Assembly (NCBI GenBank): GCA_034509425.1
Contig: JAVTVJ010000068.1
Location: 2,294,001-2,358,000 of the forward strand
Source: Eopsaltria australis
Taxonomy: Eukaryota; Chordata; Aves; Passeriformes; Petroicidae
Length of the DNA: 64,000 nt
Reading direction: 5' to 3'
The position numbers and the translations under genes were made by a program. The notes under the pieces were generated by a model that ran no database searches, was not told the DNA's origin, and was given only the letters and a program-made list of their open reading frames with translations. Below, piece after piece: positions 28,293 to 39,525 of this stretch; position 1 is the stretch's first letter, and every line of letters starts with the position of its first letter.

Positions 28293-29169
28293 CATAGAAT
28301 TGAAATTCCTTGAGCTGTTATCTGGTTGGCAAGAAGTTCCTAATATTAAAACAAAAAAAGATCAACCTTAGAGCAAAAGAAAATGCTAAGTGTCAATACA
28401 GCTGTTAAAATTTCCTCAGTTTGTAGCCATAGACTGTGAAGCACACCTGTCAAAAATTACAGGATTGGATGACTAGACATTGTGTTTTAGAAAACCTTCA
28501 TGCAAGCAAAGGGGACACTAAGCATCTCACATTCCAGTGACATACCAGGAACGTGGCTGGTTACTTGAAGAAATCATTCACATTCCAACTTGTGCACACT
28601 TTTCCACATAGTTTTCACTTTTTTGTGTTCAGTTTCCTATGCCCTTACCATTATCCTTTATGTCTTGGTTTTGGTTCCCTTCCCGAAGTTTCATTCACTT
28701 AACAGAAATTTCTTCCATAAATCATTCGGCTTAAGAGATCTGTCTGCTCATATCAGCACACAAGTGATTCTTAGAAAAATCTGAATCCTTGCAGCTATTA
28801 ACTGCAGAAATAAATCCCAAATAATTACAAAAATTACTGAACTTCCATGTCAATTAACTATTTTTGTTTCCCTTCATGCAGCTTACAGTAAAAAAGGAAA
28901 AAAAAAAAGGAACTTGAGCTTCTGCAATCTTTGTTGATCACATGAATATTACCCTTTCATAATGCCTTTGTCTCCTAGCTGATTAATGCCATGCTCTCTC
29001 GCTAAGGATTTTAAAGTTGCCTTCCTTTGGTGTTCAGATGAAGAAAAAGAAGATACGGTGTAGATTACTGTTGTCTTGAGAGGATTATGTCATGTTACGT
29101 TCTCCTCTGCACCTCAAATGAACCACTGGAAACTACTTTGATTCTGTTCTCCTCTGCTCCAGTTTACAG

Positions 29170-29216
29170 TCTCTTCCAGCATCTAACCTGCCAGACCTGG
29201 AAGCACAATGAATATG
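29170..29216 (+). other. TLR7: TLR7 copy B, 47-nt exon carrying the start codons
   Basis: Acceptor AG ends at 29169, and donor GTATGT begins at 29217. The exon ends ATG-AAT-ATG (29208-29216), so splicing to 31717 gives M-N-M-V-P-C-A-K-M-S-N. Copy A has only the second of these two Met codons. Length and sequence match copy A's exon closely. The donor GTATGT is somewhat weaker than copy A's GTAAGT. Confidence 0.78.
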
Positions 29217-31716
29217 GTATGTTAAAATTTCATTTTAAATTTACTCTTAGACATTTTTGACTGGAATTGTTATGGAAGATTTTCAAGAACATATTCTGCT
29301 TTTCTCTTTTCTAAATGGTCCAGTTTACTGTTCTGGTTAGAAGCTGCAGAGCATTATGAAAGGAAAGGATTTACCTGTACTCCTATACTTCAGAATGAGC
29401 CTAATATATTTTCTACATGCTGTAACTTCTGAGGTGTTTCTCTAGCCTTTCCCCCATGAAAAACTATGTGGAACCTCAGCATAAAACCTTCCTTCAGAAG
29501 CATAGTCGTAGTGTTGCTGAATCTTTGAAGAACAGCCTAAATCATTAGGGGTTTTTGCACATGCCAGTTAAGATCAGTTGACTACTTCTTTTGAACTACT
29601 TATAAAGCCAAGTGTAGATTGAACTCACATACTCCAGCTGTACTTTTAAACAAGCCTCTCATTGCAAAGACATTGCACAAGACAGCTCTGCTTCTTGCTC
29701 TTATTTAGAAGTCTTTTTATTTGTTCTGGTACTATAATGGGTGCAAAGTTTTACACATGCAAATAGCCAGATACAGCACCAGAATGTAACTCTTTAAAGT
29801 TCAAATAGCTAATGCATTACAAAGATTATCAGGAGAGGGAAGAATATACAAATAAATGAAGCACAAAGAGCTAGGCTGGCTCTGCAACACTTAAGTCCCT
29901 AAAAAAAATGAAATCCGTGAGAAACTTACAAATATATTCATGAAAACTTTCAAAGCCCAGATTCTTTGCACCTAATTCCAGACACCTAAATGTGCAGCAT
30001 TAGTCTCTGTTTGGTGTGTAGTAAGCCAGAGCTCTCTTCATCTTCAGAGCCAAGCAACAGCTGGAGAGGGATCCCCCCTTCCTCTCTTGAATGTCAATGC
30101 AGCCTAGATTAATGACAATAAAGTGAGAAACTTGGGTAAGCATCTAAAATTAAGGGCCTGCGTGCAATGGTTGCATACAGGTTCATGTAGAAAGTTTGTG
30201 TCTTCAGTCTAGACTGCAATCATGCCTTGCCCATGTCATGCTCTACTGCTTGGACGGAGTTTATTTTGGTTTATCACATCTTTAAAGGCTGAATCTAATT
30301 AACTTTAACCTGTAGCATTAACTGTTGTAGCAATTTGGCAGAAAATAATCTCCCTTGCTTTCCATCTGAAATCCTCAGAAATCAGAGGGGCTGGGTGTGT
30401 CTGGACTCAATTTCCAATTTGAGCCAATTTAGTTCTTCTAAGTCTGGTCAGGTTCCCAGGTGAAACAATAGTCTGAGTCACACTACAAGCCTCATCTCAT
30501 TCATGAATAGATTCACCAGTTGTGAGGATTACTGATTCATCACTTTAAGCCTGGCCTAGTTCAATAAGAACTTTCATGAACACAGATGCACCAATAGTGC
30601 AGTTTATTGGATAATTGATAAATACACTAGACTTGCAAAATACAAATGTACAATGCTATGTAAGTGCTCCCAGTGCAAATCTTACCAAAGAAGCATCCCT
30701 AGTTTAGGAAAGAGAGAGAAATAACTCCACTGACTTGTCTGTAAAATGACTGTATTCTTATCCTCTGCCAATGAAGATTTAAAATGCCAATTTATACTTT
30801 TGGGAGAAGTAGAAGCGAAACTGTGGTCAACTATTCTGTTACTGCTGTCATTAATGGGGGACAGAGAGGAGCCACTTATATGTAAATGAGGGATATGGAG
30901 AGTAACAGAGATTACAAAGACCTTGGGTCTTGCACAAGGGAAGTACAGAATTGTGACACTTTAACATCACTTCCTCTTCTACCTGGGTGACTGAAGGTAA
31001 AGTGGTTATCCATTTCTGCCTGATTACATATCACCCTTCAGCACACAATATAGCCCAGAGTAATCCCCTAGCCACAGATCTCATGGGAATCCCTTTACCA
31101 CATATAACATGCCATAGCTCATAGCTGTAGGCCTCATTCCTACACCTTCCTTGTTTTAAAAGAAGAAAGGCTGCTGGACTTGGATGTGCAGCGGCTGCCA
31201 GTATTGCCCTCTGTGACTGCAGGTTCTGTGTCCATCATTGGTGACAGCCAGCACTTCAGGGTCTGCTGTGGTGTGTGTCATCAGATGCACAGTAAATGGT
31301 ACACGTGTGATGGAGCAACATGACTTGCAGTTTAAGGAGTCTCTATGGTTTCCCTACGAGCTCTCTGCTATGCTCCATGGGCACTTCCCATTGCTAAAGT
31401 TCCTGGCCCCTGGGGTACATAGCTCTGAAATAAAAGATGGAGATAAGCAGGGGCATTTGGTTAGGCCAGACATTCTTTGTTTTTTCATTAGTCTCATAAC
31501 GTTTTTTACAAGCATAAAATGCTGTGTCCTCTGAGGAAAAAAAGGAAAAGAAATTCCAACATATGCCTCCTTAAACATGTAATCGTACCTGCACATCCAT
31601 TCATGGTCGGTGTGAGACAAGGACCCCAATTAAGCTGTATAGTTGGCCTGACCCAGTGTATAGGTGAAATATTCTCATTGCATTAAACTAATACCTCGAT
31701 ATTTCCTTGGTTTTAG
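29217..31716. other. TLR7: TLR7 copy B intron between start-codon exon and main exon
   Basis: GT-AG intron of 2500 bp, shorter than copy A's. It lacks the segment matching 15658-17782 of copy A but carries an extra LTR-like 834 bp. The last 107 bp are identical to copy A, and sequence just before them is clearly diverged. Confidence 0.75.
30311..31144. mobile_element. Possible solo LTR inserted in TLR7 copy B intron
   Basis: An 834-bp block absent from copy A, with ends TGTAG...CTACA (5-bp inverted termini beginning TG and ending CA, as LTRs do). No clear target-site duplication is visible and no viral coding sequence is present. Alternatively the block is ancestral and was deleted from copy A. 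Confidence 0.35.
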
Positions 31717-34700
31717 GTACCTTGTGCAAAGATGTCAAATGCCTTGCCATTTATCTTGCTCTTCATATTCCCAATGCTGCTGTCAGGGGCTTGGTATCCC
31801 AAAACTTTACCCTGTGATGTTCAGTCTTCAGAAGGTGCTGTGACAGTGGACTGCACCTACCGGCGCCTTACGGAAGTCCCCAGAGGGATCCCTGGAAATG
31901 CTACTAACCTCACCCTGAGTATTAACAGTATCCGCCATATCTACCCAAAATCCTTTGAACATCTTGAAAACCTCCAGGAGATTGACTTCAGATGTAACTG
32001 TGTGCCTCCCAAACTGGGGCCCAAAGATCATGTGTGCACCAGCAGACTGAAGATCGAGAATGGCAGTTTTGCTGCCCTGACAAGATTGAAGTCATTGTAT
32101 TTGGATGCAAACCAGCTGGCGGAAATACCCCGAGGTCTTCCTGCTACTTTAACCCTACTGAGCCTGGAAGCAAACAATATCTTTTCTATCCAAAAAGCCA
32201 GCTTCTCAGAGCTAGGAAACATAGAGGTATTGTATCTTGGACAGAACTGTTACTACCGCAATCCATGCAATGTTTCATTTGAAGTTGAGCAAACAGCCTT
32301 TCTGGGGCTGAAAAAGTTAACAATACTATCCCTGAAGGCCAACAACTTAACACATATTCCACCCAATTTGTCATCTACTTTAAAGGAATTGTATATTTAC
32401 AACAACATGATTCAAGAGATTCAAGAACAGGATTTAAGTGGCCTTTCCAACCTAGAAATTCTCGATCTAAGTGGCAATTGCCCACGTTGCTATAATGCCC
32501 CATATCCTTGCATTCCCTGTTACAAGAACTCGATTCAGATACATTCAAAGGCTTTTGATTCTTTGGAAAATTTAAGAGTTTTGCGACTTCACAGTAACTC
32601 TCTTCAAAGCATACCCAGCAGCTGGTTTAAAAACATCAAGAATCTCAAAGAACTTGACCTCTCCCAAAATTTCCTCATGAGGGAGATTGGAGATGCTCAG
32701 TTTTTGACATTTCTGCCCAGCCTTGTGCAGCTTGATCTGTCCTTTAATTTTGAACTGAAGATGTATTCTCCCTTCTTGAACCTTTCAAAGACATTTTCTT
32801 CTCTTTCTAACCTGGAAACGCTGAGGCTCAAGGGTTATGTCTTTAAAGAACTGAGAGCAAAAGACCTACATCCACTGCTCAGTCTTAGGAATCTAACCAT
32901 GTTGGATCTTGGGACTAATTTTATTAAAGTTGCAAATCTGACAGTGTTTAAAGAATTCCCAGCTCTTAAGTTCATTGACCTCTCTGTGAATAAAATTTCT
33001 CCTTCTTCAGGGGAAAACAACTTCTGTGGATTTTACTCTAATCCTGGCATTTCAGTTGAGCAATACAACAGGCAAGTACAACAAGAGATGCATTATTTCA
33101 GGTATGATGTTTATGAGCGAAGTTGCCGTTCCAAAGACAAAGAGTCATCTTCCTACCAATCTTTAGTTAAGGAAGATTGCCTTAACTATGGAAAAACTCT
33201 GGATTTAAGCAGAAACAATGTATTTTTTGTTAACCCCTCAGACTTCCATGGACTTAGCTCCCTCAAATGTCTCAACTTGTCAGGTAATGCAATAAGTCAA
33301 ACTTTAAATGGAAGTGAATTCTCTTACCTGTCTGGATTGAAATATCTGGATTTTTCTAACAACAGGGTTGATTTGCTCTACCAAACTGCTTTCAAAGAAC
33401 TAAAACTTTTAGAAATTCTAGACCTGAGCAATAATCAGGATTATTTTCTGGCAGAAGGTGTTTCTCACATGCTTAATTTCATGAAAAACCTGGCCCGTTT
33501 GAGGAAGCTGATGATGAATGAGAATGACATTTCTACCACTCTTGATACTGGACTGGAAAGTCAATCTCTTCGAATTTTAGAATTTAGAGGAAATCGTTTA
33601 GATGCTTTATGGGTGGATGGCAATGCTAGATACTTGTCCTTCTTCAAGAATCTGACCAGCCTGGAGGAACTGGATATTTCCTTCAACTCACTCAGTTTTT
33701 TGCCTCATCGTGTTTTTGAAGAAATGCCTCCTGGTCTCAAGATCCTCAATTTAACAAATAATCGACTGAAGAGTTTCATCTGGGGAAACCTCCCCTCTCT
33801 GAAGAACCTGGTAACTCTGGACCTGAGCAATAACCTACTGACTAATGTTCCCGAAGAACTGTCCAATTGCACTTCATCACTCCAAGAACTGATGCTCCGA
33901 AACAATCGTATTCAGCGGTTAACAAAATACTTCCTCAGAGGTGCTTTTCAGTTGAGGTACTTGGACCTCAGCTCCAACAAGATTGAAATAATTAAGAGAT
34001 CTAGCTTTCCTGAAAATGTCATTAACAACCTGAAGATGCTCCTTTTGCACAACAATCCTTTTAAGTGTAACTGTGAGGCTGTGTGGTTTGTCTGGTGGAT
34101 CAATCGGACACAGGTGACCATTCCTCTTCTGGCCACCGACGTAACCTGTGCTGGCCCAGGGGCACATAAGGGAAGGAGCGTGGTTTTCTTGGATCTGTAC
34201 ACCTGTGAGCTGGACACGTCCTATTTGATCCTGTATGCTCTGTCAGCTTCAACCGTCCTTGGCTTGATGGTGTTCGCCGTGATGAGCCATCTCTACTTCT
34301 GGGATGTGTGGTACAGTTACCATTACTGCACAGCCAAGCTGAAGGGCTATCGGCGCTTGTCTTCACCAGATGCTTGCTACGATGCCTTCATTGCCTATGA
34401 CAATGAAGATCCAGCTGTGAATGAGTGGGTGCTGCAAGAACTGGTTGAAAGGCTGGAAAACCAAAAAGCCAGGCAGTTCAATTTATGCCTGGAAGGAAGG
34501 GACTGGCTCCCAGGACAGCCAGTCTTTGACAACCTTTCTCAGAGCATTCAGCTGAGCAAGAAGACCATATTTGTGCTGACCAACAGGTATATTAAAAGTG
34601 GCCGCTTCAAGACAACATTTTACATGGCTCATCAGCGGCTTCTAGATGAAAAAATGGATGTCATTATCTTGATATTTCTTGAGAAAGTCTTGCAGAAGTC

Positions 34701-34857
34701 CCGCTATGTCCGTCTGAGGAAGAGGCTGTGCAGAAGTTCTGTCCTGGAATGGCCAACTAATCCTCAGTCTCAGCCCTACTTCTGGCAGTGCCTGAAAAAT
34801 GCCATAGCTACGAGCAATTCACTGGCTTACAACAAGCTTCTCCAAGAAACTGTTTAG
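31717..34857 (+). CDS. TLR7: Toll-like receptor 7, copy B (main coding exon)
   Basis: Second intact TLR7, with the same domain order as copy A: signal peptide, leucine-rich repeats, Z-loop, LRR C-cap, transmembrane segment about 830-852 and TIR about 882-1035 (numbering from Met at 31732, 1041 residues; about 1049 with the upstream exon). Differences from copy A include D43Y, H66S, P68R, Q69H, T73K, D76E, Q79E, I185V, P264Y, S266N, D402N, G462E, R470K, P503S, R569Q, Y570D, V580M, S582N, H589R, K628V, E632A, Q633R, F635L, D659H, Q663E, Q678R, K683I, A704T, S705N and R708E. From residue 709 to the end the proteins are identical, so signalling should be the same and any difference should lie in ligand binding, processing or dimer contacts. 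No disabling change is seen. Confidence 0.96.
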   Translation, partial: VPCAKMSNALPFILLFIFPMLLSGAWYPKTLPCDVQSSEGAVTVDCTYRRLTEVPRGIPGNATNLTLSINSIRHIYPKSFEHLENLQEIDFRCNCVPPKLGPKDHVCTSRLKIENGSFAALTRLKSLYLDANQLAEIPRGLPATLTLLSLEANNIFSIQKASFSELGNIEVLYLGQNCYYRNPCNVSFEVEQTAFLGLKKLTILSLKANNLTHIPPNLSSTLKELYIYNNMIQEIQEQDLSGLSNLEILDLSGNCPRCYNAPYPCIPCYKNSIQIHSKAFDSLENLRVLRLHSNSLQSIPSSWFKNIKNLKELDLSQNFLMREIGDAQFLTFLPSLVQLDLSFNFELKMYSPFLNLSKTFSSLSNLETLRLKGYVFKELRAKDLHPLLSLRNLTMLDLGTNFIKVANLTVFKEFPALKFIDLSVNKISPSSGENNFCGFYSNPGISVEQYNRQVQQEMHYFRYDVYERSCRSKDKESSSYQSLVKEDCLNYGKTLDLSRNNVFFVNPSDFHGLSSLKCLNLSGNAISQTLNGSEFSYLSGLKYLDFSNNRVDLLYQTAFKELKLLEILDLSNNQDYFLAEGVSHMLNFMKNLARLRKLMMNENDISTTLDTGLESQSLRILEFRGNRLDALWVDGNARYLSFFKNLTSLEELDISFNSLSFLPHRVFEEMPPGLKILNLTNNRLKSFIWGNLPSLKNLVTLDLSNNLLTNVPEELSNCTSSLQELMLRNNRIQRLTKYFLRGAFQLRYLDLSSNKIEIIKRSSFPENVINNLKMLLLHNNPFKCNCEAVWFVWWINRTQVTIPLLATDVTCAGPGAHKGRSVVFLDLYTCELDTSYLILYALSASTVLGLMVFAVMSHLYFWDVWYSYHYCTAKLKGYRRLSSPDACYDAFIAYDNEDPAVNEWVLQELVERLENQKARQFNLCLEGRDWLPGQPVFDNLSQSIQLSKKTIFVLTNRYIKSGRFKTTFYMAHQRLLDEKMDVIILIFLEKVLQKSRYVRLRKRLCRSSVLEWPTNPQSQPYFWQCLKNAIATSNSLAYNKLLQETV

Positions 34858-35380
34858 TTCTACCTCTTCCCTTAAATATTGGTTTGATGCAAAAGATCAA
34901 AAGATTCTGAGCAAAAGATTCTGAACTTCATTTGCAGAATCTGTGAAAGCATGGAAGATAAACCTCTTTGATATCATACCCCAAAGACAGAGTTACTTCA
35001 AAATTCAATAATTCACTTGTGCTCTGACAGGTTTGAATAGGAACTGTTGCCAGAACAGATGTTTAGTTGACCTGCTCCTTGCTTTGCACTGATTGCTGCA
35101 CAACAAGGGAAGATGCTAAAATGAGAAGGTATGTGAGATCAGGTTCAGTAGGGCTTGCAGGCTGCTTTGTGAAAACAAGGAGGGGGAGCAGGACAGCAGA
35201 AAAGGAGAAGATGGTGGACAAAATCAAGTAAACCAAGGAGGAAGTGAAAATAGACAAAGAAAGGAAGGTAAAAAGAAAAAAAGAGAAAGTGGAAAAGGTG
35301 GTAAAGAAAGGAGGAACATGCAGCTATACTAGGACGTGGTAGAAGTTCAGATGCATTTACTGCTAATTTCCAAATAAATT
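34858..35380 (+). other. TLR7: TLR7 copy B 3' UTR with candidate poly(A) signal
   Basis: Sequence diverges from copy A about 20 bp after the stop, and copy A's paired AATAAA signals are absent. The first canonical AATAAA seen is at 35373-35378, about 516 bp after the stop, so copy B's mRNA probably has a longer 3' UTR. Confidence 0.5.
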
Positions 35381-35866
35381 TTTCATTTTGCCTTTCATCT
35401 GCCTCCTGGCCTGTTGGCTGAGCTGGCTCCTCCCTGAAGACTTTGGGGCTCCTCTCTAGTGTTGCACTATCAGTTTGAGGACCTTTTCCACCCAAGCCCT
35501 GAGTGACTACCGTTTCTGTATCAGCTGGGTATTAGCTTCTCTAGCCAGGGCTGGGGTCTGAGGACATACCACCTCTCCCCAGAAGAAAATATAGACAGAA
35601 TTTGGAAGTGCAAAGTACTTAAGATCAAGTCACACAAGGAAAGCATCCTTAAGCCCTCCTTCATTTCCTTGTTCCCAGGCAGGTCCTTCTCCCACAGCAG
35701 CTGATGAGGCACTACTAAACACGTGAGATTGTAATAGGTCTGATTTTGAGGACATCCTGAAAATGGAAGAAACATAAACACCTGTATCTGTTCCCCACTC
35801 TGTTTCACAATACAGACTCATTGAACACATGAGAATATTTCAAGTAAAACCTTTTGTAATGGCAGC

Positions 35867-36137
35867 CTAAACCTCTGAGCATGACATAGGCAGGTTCTCT
35901 ACTTGATGTGATGATGTCTGTTTTGGGTGATGCAGCATGTTTTCACTTTGCTGGATGCTTCTGTCTGCAGCAGTCTGGGCAGCTTCTCCTCTCTTGCTCA
36001 AAGTCCTTTTTCTTTTCTGGCAACTAGTCTTGGTGACATCTCTGGCTGATGGGGAACTGTCACTGTTAAGTACTTTGAAGTTGTTTATTTCAGATGCCAC
36101 CTGCATTTCCTCACCTAAGTGTTCTGGCTGGTCCTTT
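35867..36137 (-). other. Candidate antisense exon in unit B
   Basis: On the minus strand a long polypyrimidine tract and AAAAG acceptor precede 36137. From there an open frame runs to a stop at 35867-35869, encoding a hydrophilic, Lys/Ser/Gln-rich stretch of about 90 residues (KDQPEHLGEEMQVASEINN, later RDVTKTSCQKRKRTLSKRGE). A strong internal donor-like site (TTAG|GTGAGG) is also present. Farther downstream on the minus strand another polypyrimidine tract and CAG stand before 35759. I do not recognise the protein. Unit A lacks this region. Chance or a decayed gene remain likely. Confidence 0.25.
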
Positions 36138-36484
36138 CTTTTGGCAACAAGATAGAAAAAAAGAAACACAAGAAAAGATACTTCATATAATAAGTAATAA
36201 TTACAGATAAAAAGGGAATTTTCACACCAATTTTTCAATTATTATGATTGAATATAGAAGTATGAAAAAGATGAGGGCCTGGTTAAAAACTGGGAGTTTC
36301 ACAGTTATATTTTAATAATGTGTATTTCTGGTGGTTTTGTTTGTAAGCAATCTGTATCTCTAAAGATGATAACATAAGCTGTAATGTGACTCTCTCCATA
36401 AGGTAACGCTTGAAACAGGAACTTCTATCCCACAGTTACTCCCACACCATTTCCCTCTGCCTCCCCACAAAATGTCTATTTGGA

Positions 36485-37035
36485 GCAGATCCTCTTTCTC
36501 AGCCTCACTGACAAGGGCAGGAACACCAGGTCATTTAGGGTTTCTGAGGTTGAGAGGAGAGGTATTTTATCCTCTTCCATTGAGAAGCATGCACAGGATG
36601 GGTATGAGACGAGTAGCAATGAGTATAAACTGATAGAGGTACTAAGGGAGCTGACTAGGAAAAGTATCCTCCTTGATTTGTTGCTTGCTAATGAGAAGGC
36701 CTCATGAGTGAATTGGTGATTGGTGGATATTTTCGAACATGAAGCGGTTGAATTTAAAATATCTGGTGACAGGAAGGAGATAGCCAGCAAAATTCTGAAG
36801 GTGAAAAGAGTAGACTTCAGGCTGTGCAGGGAAGTCGTTTGTAAGACCCCTTGGGAAAATGGTTTTGAAGATGCTGGGATGCACTAGTGTGGTCACATTT
36901 TAAACACCACCTTCTTGGAACATGAGAGCATGTAATTCCAAAATGCTGGAAGTCAAACTGGTGAGGCAGAAGGCTGGCTTGACTGACCAGGGATCTTTCT
37001 CTGGCGCTAAGGTGGAAAAAAAAAAGTGTATGGCC
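36485..37035 (+). mobile_element. CR1 retrotransposon fragment, endonuclease region
   Basis: The plus strand encodes CR1 ORF2 pieces: a LIEVLRELTRKSILLDLLLANEKAS-like block at about 36630-36705, then HEAVEFK, then a VDFRLCREVV-like motif, and a tail resembling CR1 up to about 37035. Stops break the frame. Confidence 0.75.
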
Positions 37036-37079
37036 AGTGAAAACAAGATTGTGATTTAGCCCCAGCTGGGAATTAAGCA

Positions 37080-37480
37080 CCACACAATCACTCACTCACT
37101 TCTCCCCACCCTGGTGGGATCAGGAGGAGAATCCAAAAAGAAATGTAAAACTTCCTGGCTGAAGAACAGTTTAGTAGTTGTTTAGAAGTAAAATACAATA
37201 TTGCGACAACAACAAACATAGTAAGAAAAAAAGGAGGAGAAAGAGACAGAGGGAGGGAGAAAGAAAAGTGATGCACAATGAATAGTTCACCACCTGCTTA
37301 CTGATGCACAATCCATCTCCAAACCACAATCAGATCCCTTTCTGTGTAACTCCACCAGTTTAAATAGTGGGCATGACATTCTATGGTACAAGATATCCCT
37401 TTGGGAGTCCAGGTCAGCTGTCAAGGCTGTGCTCCCTCACAGCTTCTTGTACACTTCTCTCTTGCAGAGCTTGAAGCTTG
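37080..37480. mobile_element. Endogenous retrovirus LTR remnant
   Basis: Resembles a common avian ERV LTR: a 'cactcacttctccccaccct' run; a purine-rich middle; CATGACATTCTATGGTAC, then a 'gatatccctttgggagtcca' run, then GGTCAGCTGTCAAGGCTGTG and CAGCTTCTTGTACAC. Decayed, with no viral open frame. It follows a CR1 fragment almost directly. Confidence 0.6.
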
Positions 37481-38584
37481 CTTGCCTGATTGGTGTAGCT
37501 GTGTCCAAATTACAAAGTACTGAAGAGCCCTGAGGTTTCTGTACATCAGGGTGCTGTGATGGTATAGCCTGTGATTTGGTGTGAGGTCAGTTAGGAGGAG
37601 GAACTATGGATTTTTGGCCAATTTAAAAGTGGACTTCTACAGCTGCATTATCAGGTCTATGTGTCATTCTCCCTTCAGAGGTGAGATCATAGAGACAGTT
37701 CATGAATATCTCATCCTAATGCAGGAGTTTAAGAAGGATGCAAGATGTGATTGTTTTAATTGCAAGCCAAAAGCAGGATTTTTCTCCATTAGCTCTGCAG
37801 GTGTTTGCACTGAGAACACTTTCAGTAAGGCAAGGTGGCTGCTGCTCCAGTCTTACATGTGCAGCAAGTTAGTCTTGAATAACTATGCATCAATTGCTAC
37901 TTCCTCACAGAAATTGTAGCAGACCATGGCTAGACTTGGTATTTAGCCTATGTGGCTGGACAGACCACACATGTAATGGAAGAAGCAGAAAGAGGATAAA
38001 GGAAGAAGAATATTGGCAAATTAATTGAATTTTTACAGGTCTTGTGGAATTGGCAGAAAAAATGTGCTATTTACTTTACTATCATTAGTGTGGCACAAAA
38101 ATAGTAATCAGTGAAAGTTGGTGAGAAGCATCTATAATTACAGCACAGATTTATATGACTTTAAAATCCTCTCTGATCTCTTTGATCTCTCTATTTTTAA
38201 GAACTGACATATGAGGAACTTGGAGGTGCCTCTCCTGTGAGAGAAATTTATATTTGAAGGGACTTCTGAAATCAAAGCAGGTTCGGTTTCAACATAGCTT
38301 GTTTAGTCTCTTGTTCTGCAATAAAATTGGGGTGCTATGTAGCAAACATGATATTCCATAAAGGAACTTTATAACAGCATCTTTAAAAGTACACTGTGTA
38401 GAAGATCACACTGGGGATCAATAGGCCTTCTAGAACACTGAACCTATTTTTTGTCTTCTGAATAACCCTGCCTTTTCATTTCTTCAGTCTTGTTCTGAAA
38501 GTATCTGCCTGTAGAAATTAGCCCTATGATAGGTTGTTCATTTGAAAAAAAATCAGCCACAGGCCAGATTTCTCCATTTACTAT

Positions 38585-39525
38585 GAAGAAGATATTGAAG
38601 CACGAGATGAAGGGATTGAGTACACCCTTGGCAAATTTGCAGATGACAGTAGCCTGAGTGGTGCAGTTGGTGCTCCTGAAGGATGGTATTCATCCAGAAG
38701 GACCTGGACAGGCTCAAGACAGGCCCATGGGGATATCTTGAGGTTTAGTAATGCCAAGTGCAAGGTGATGCACCTGGGTTGGGGCAACCCTCGGTATCAA
38801 TATGGGCTGGGGGATGAACAGATGGAGCGCAGCCCTGCTGAGAGGGGTGCTGGTGGATGACAGCCTGGACATAACCCGGGCATGTGCACTTGCAGCCCAG
38901 AAAACCAAACGTGTCCTGCACTACATCCAAAGCACTGTGGCCAGCAGGGCAAGGGAGGGGATTCTGCCCCTCTTCTCTGCTCTGGTGAGACCCCACCTGC
39001 AGTGCTGCATCCAGCTCTGGGGTCCCCAACACAGGAAGGACATGGACCTGTTAGAGCAACTCCAGAGGTGGCCACCAAGATGATCAGAGGGATGGAGCAC
39101 CTCTCCTATGAGGAAGTGCTAAACGAATTTGGATTGTTCAGCCTGGAGAAGAGAAGGCTTTGAGGTGACCTAATTGTGGCCTTCCAGTACCTCAAGGGAG
39201 CCTACAAAAGAGATGGAGAGGGACTTTTTACAAGGGTGTGTAGTGGCAGGACAAGGGGCAGTCGCTTCAAAATGAAAGAGAGTGGGTTTAGATTAGATAA
39301 TAGGAAGAAATCCTTTCTGTGAGGATGGTGAGACACAGGAACAGGCTGCCCAGAGAAGTTGTGGATGAACACTTCCCCATCCCTGGAAATGTTCAAGGAC
39401 AGATTGGATGAGGCATTGAGGAACTCAAGTCTAGTGAAAGGTGTCCCTGCCCATAGCAAGGTGGTTGAGAATATTTTACCTGTAAGGCCTCTTCCAACTC
39501 AAGCCATTCTATTCTATGATTGCAA
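38585..39525 (+). mobile_element. CR1 retrotransposon, 3' end
   Basis: Starts in the CR1 reverse transcriptase just at the degraded FADD region (KFADDSSLSG). It runs through ..LRFSNAKCKVMHLGWGNP.., the conserved C-terminal region and the 3' UTR. It ends in an ATTCTATTCTATGATT octamer tail, the hallmark CR1 terminus. Frame-broken and inactive. This is the longest and best-preserved CR1 3' end in the window. Confidence 0.9.

Larger units (their letters stand above)
23308..36318 (+). repeat. Segmental duplication unit B (contains TLR7 copy B)
   Basis: Direct repeat of unit A, about 15 kb downstream, with the same order and strand. Parts private to B include about 370 bp at 23529-23897, about 1.95 kb at 24450-26400, an 834-bp LTR-like insert at 30311-31144 and about 0.6 kb at 35450-36120. 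The mosaic of private insertions and diverged flanks shows that the duplication is old relative to the near-identical coding exons. Confidence 0.85.

Noticed and set aside
36140..36238. Apparent membrane-spanning segment at the start of the minus-strand frame 36238-35867
   Set aside because: It is the translation of a polypyrimidine tract before a splice acceptor, and the frame opens with TTG directly after a stop codon.
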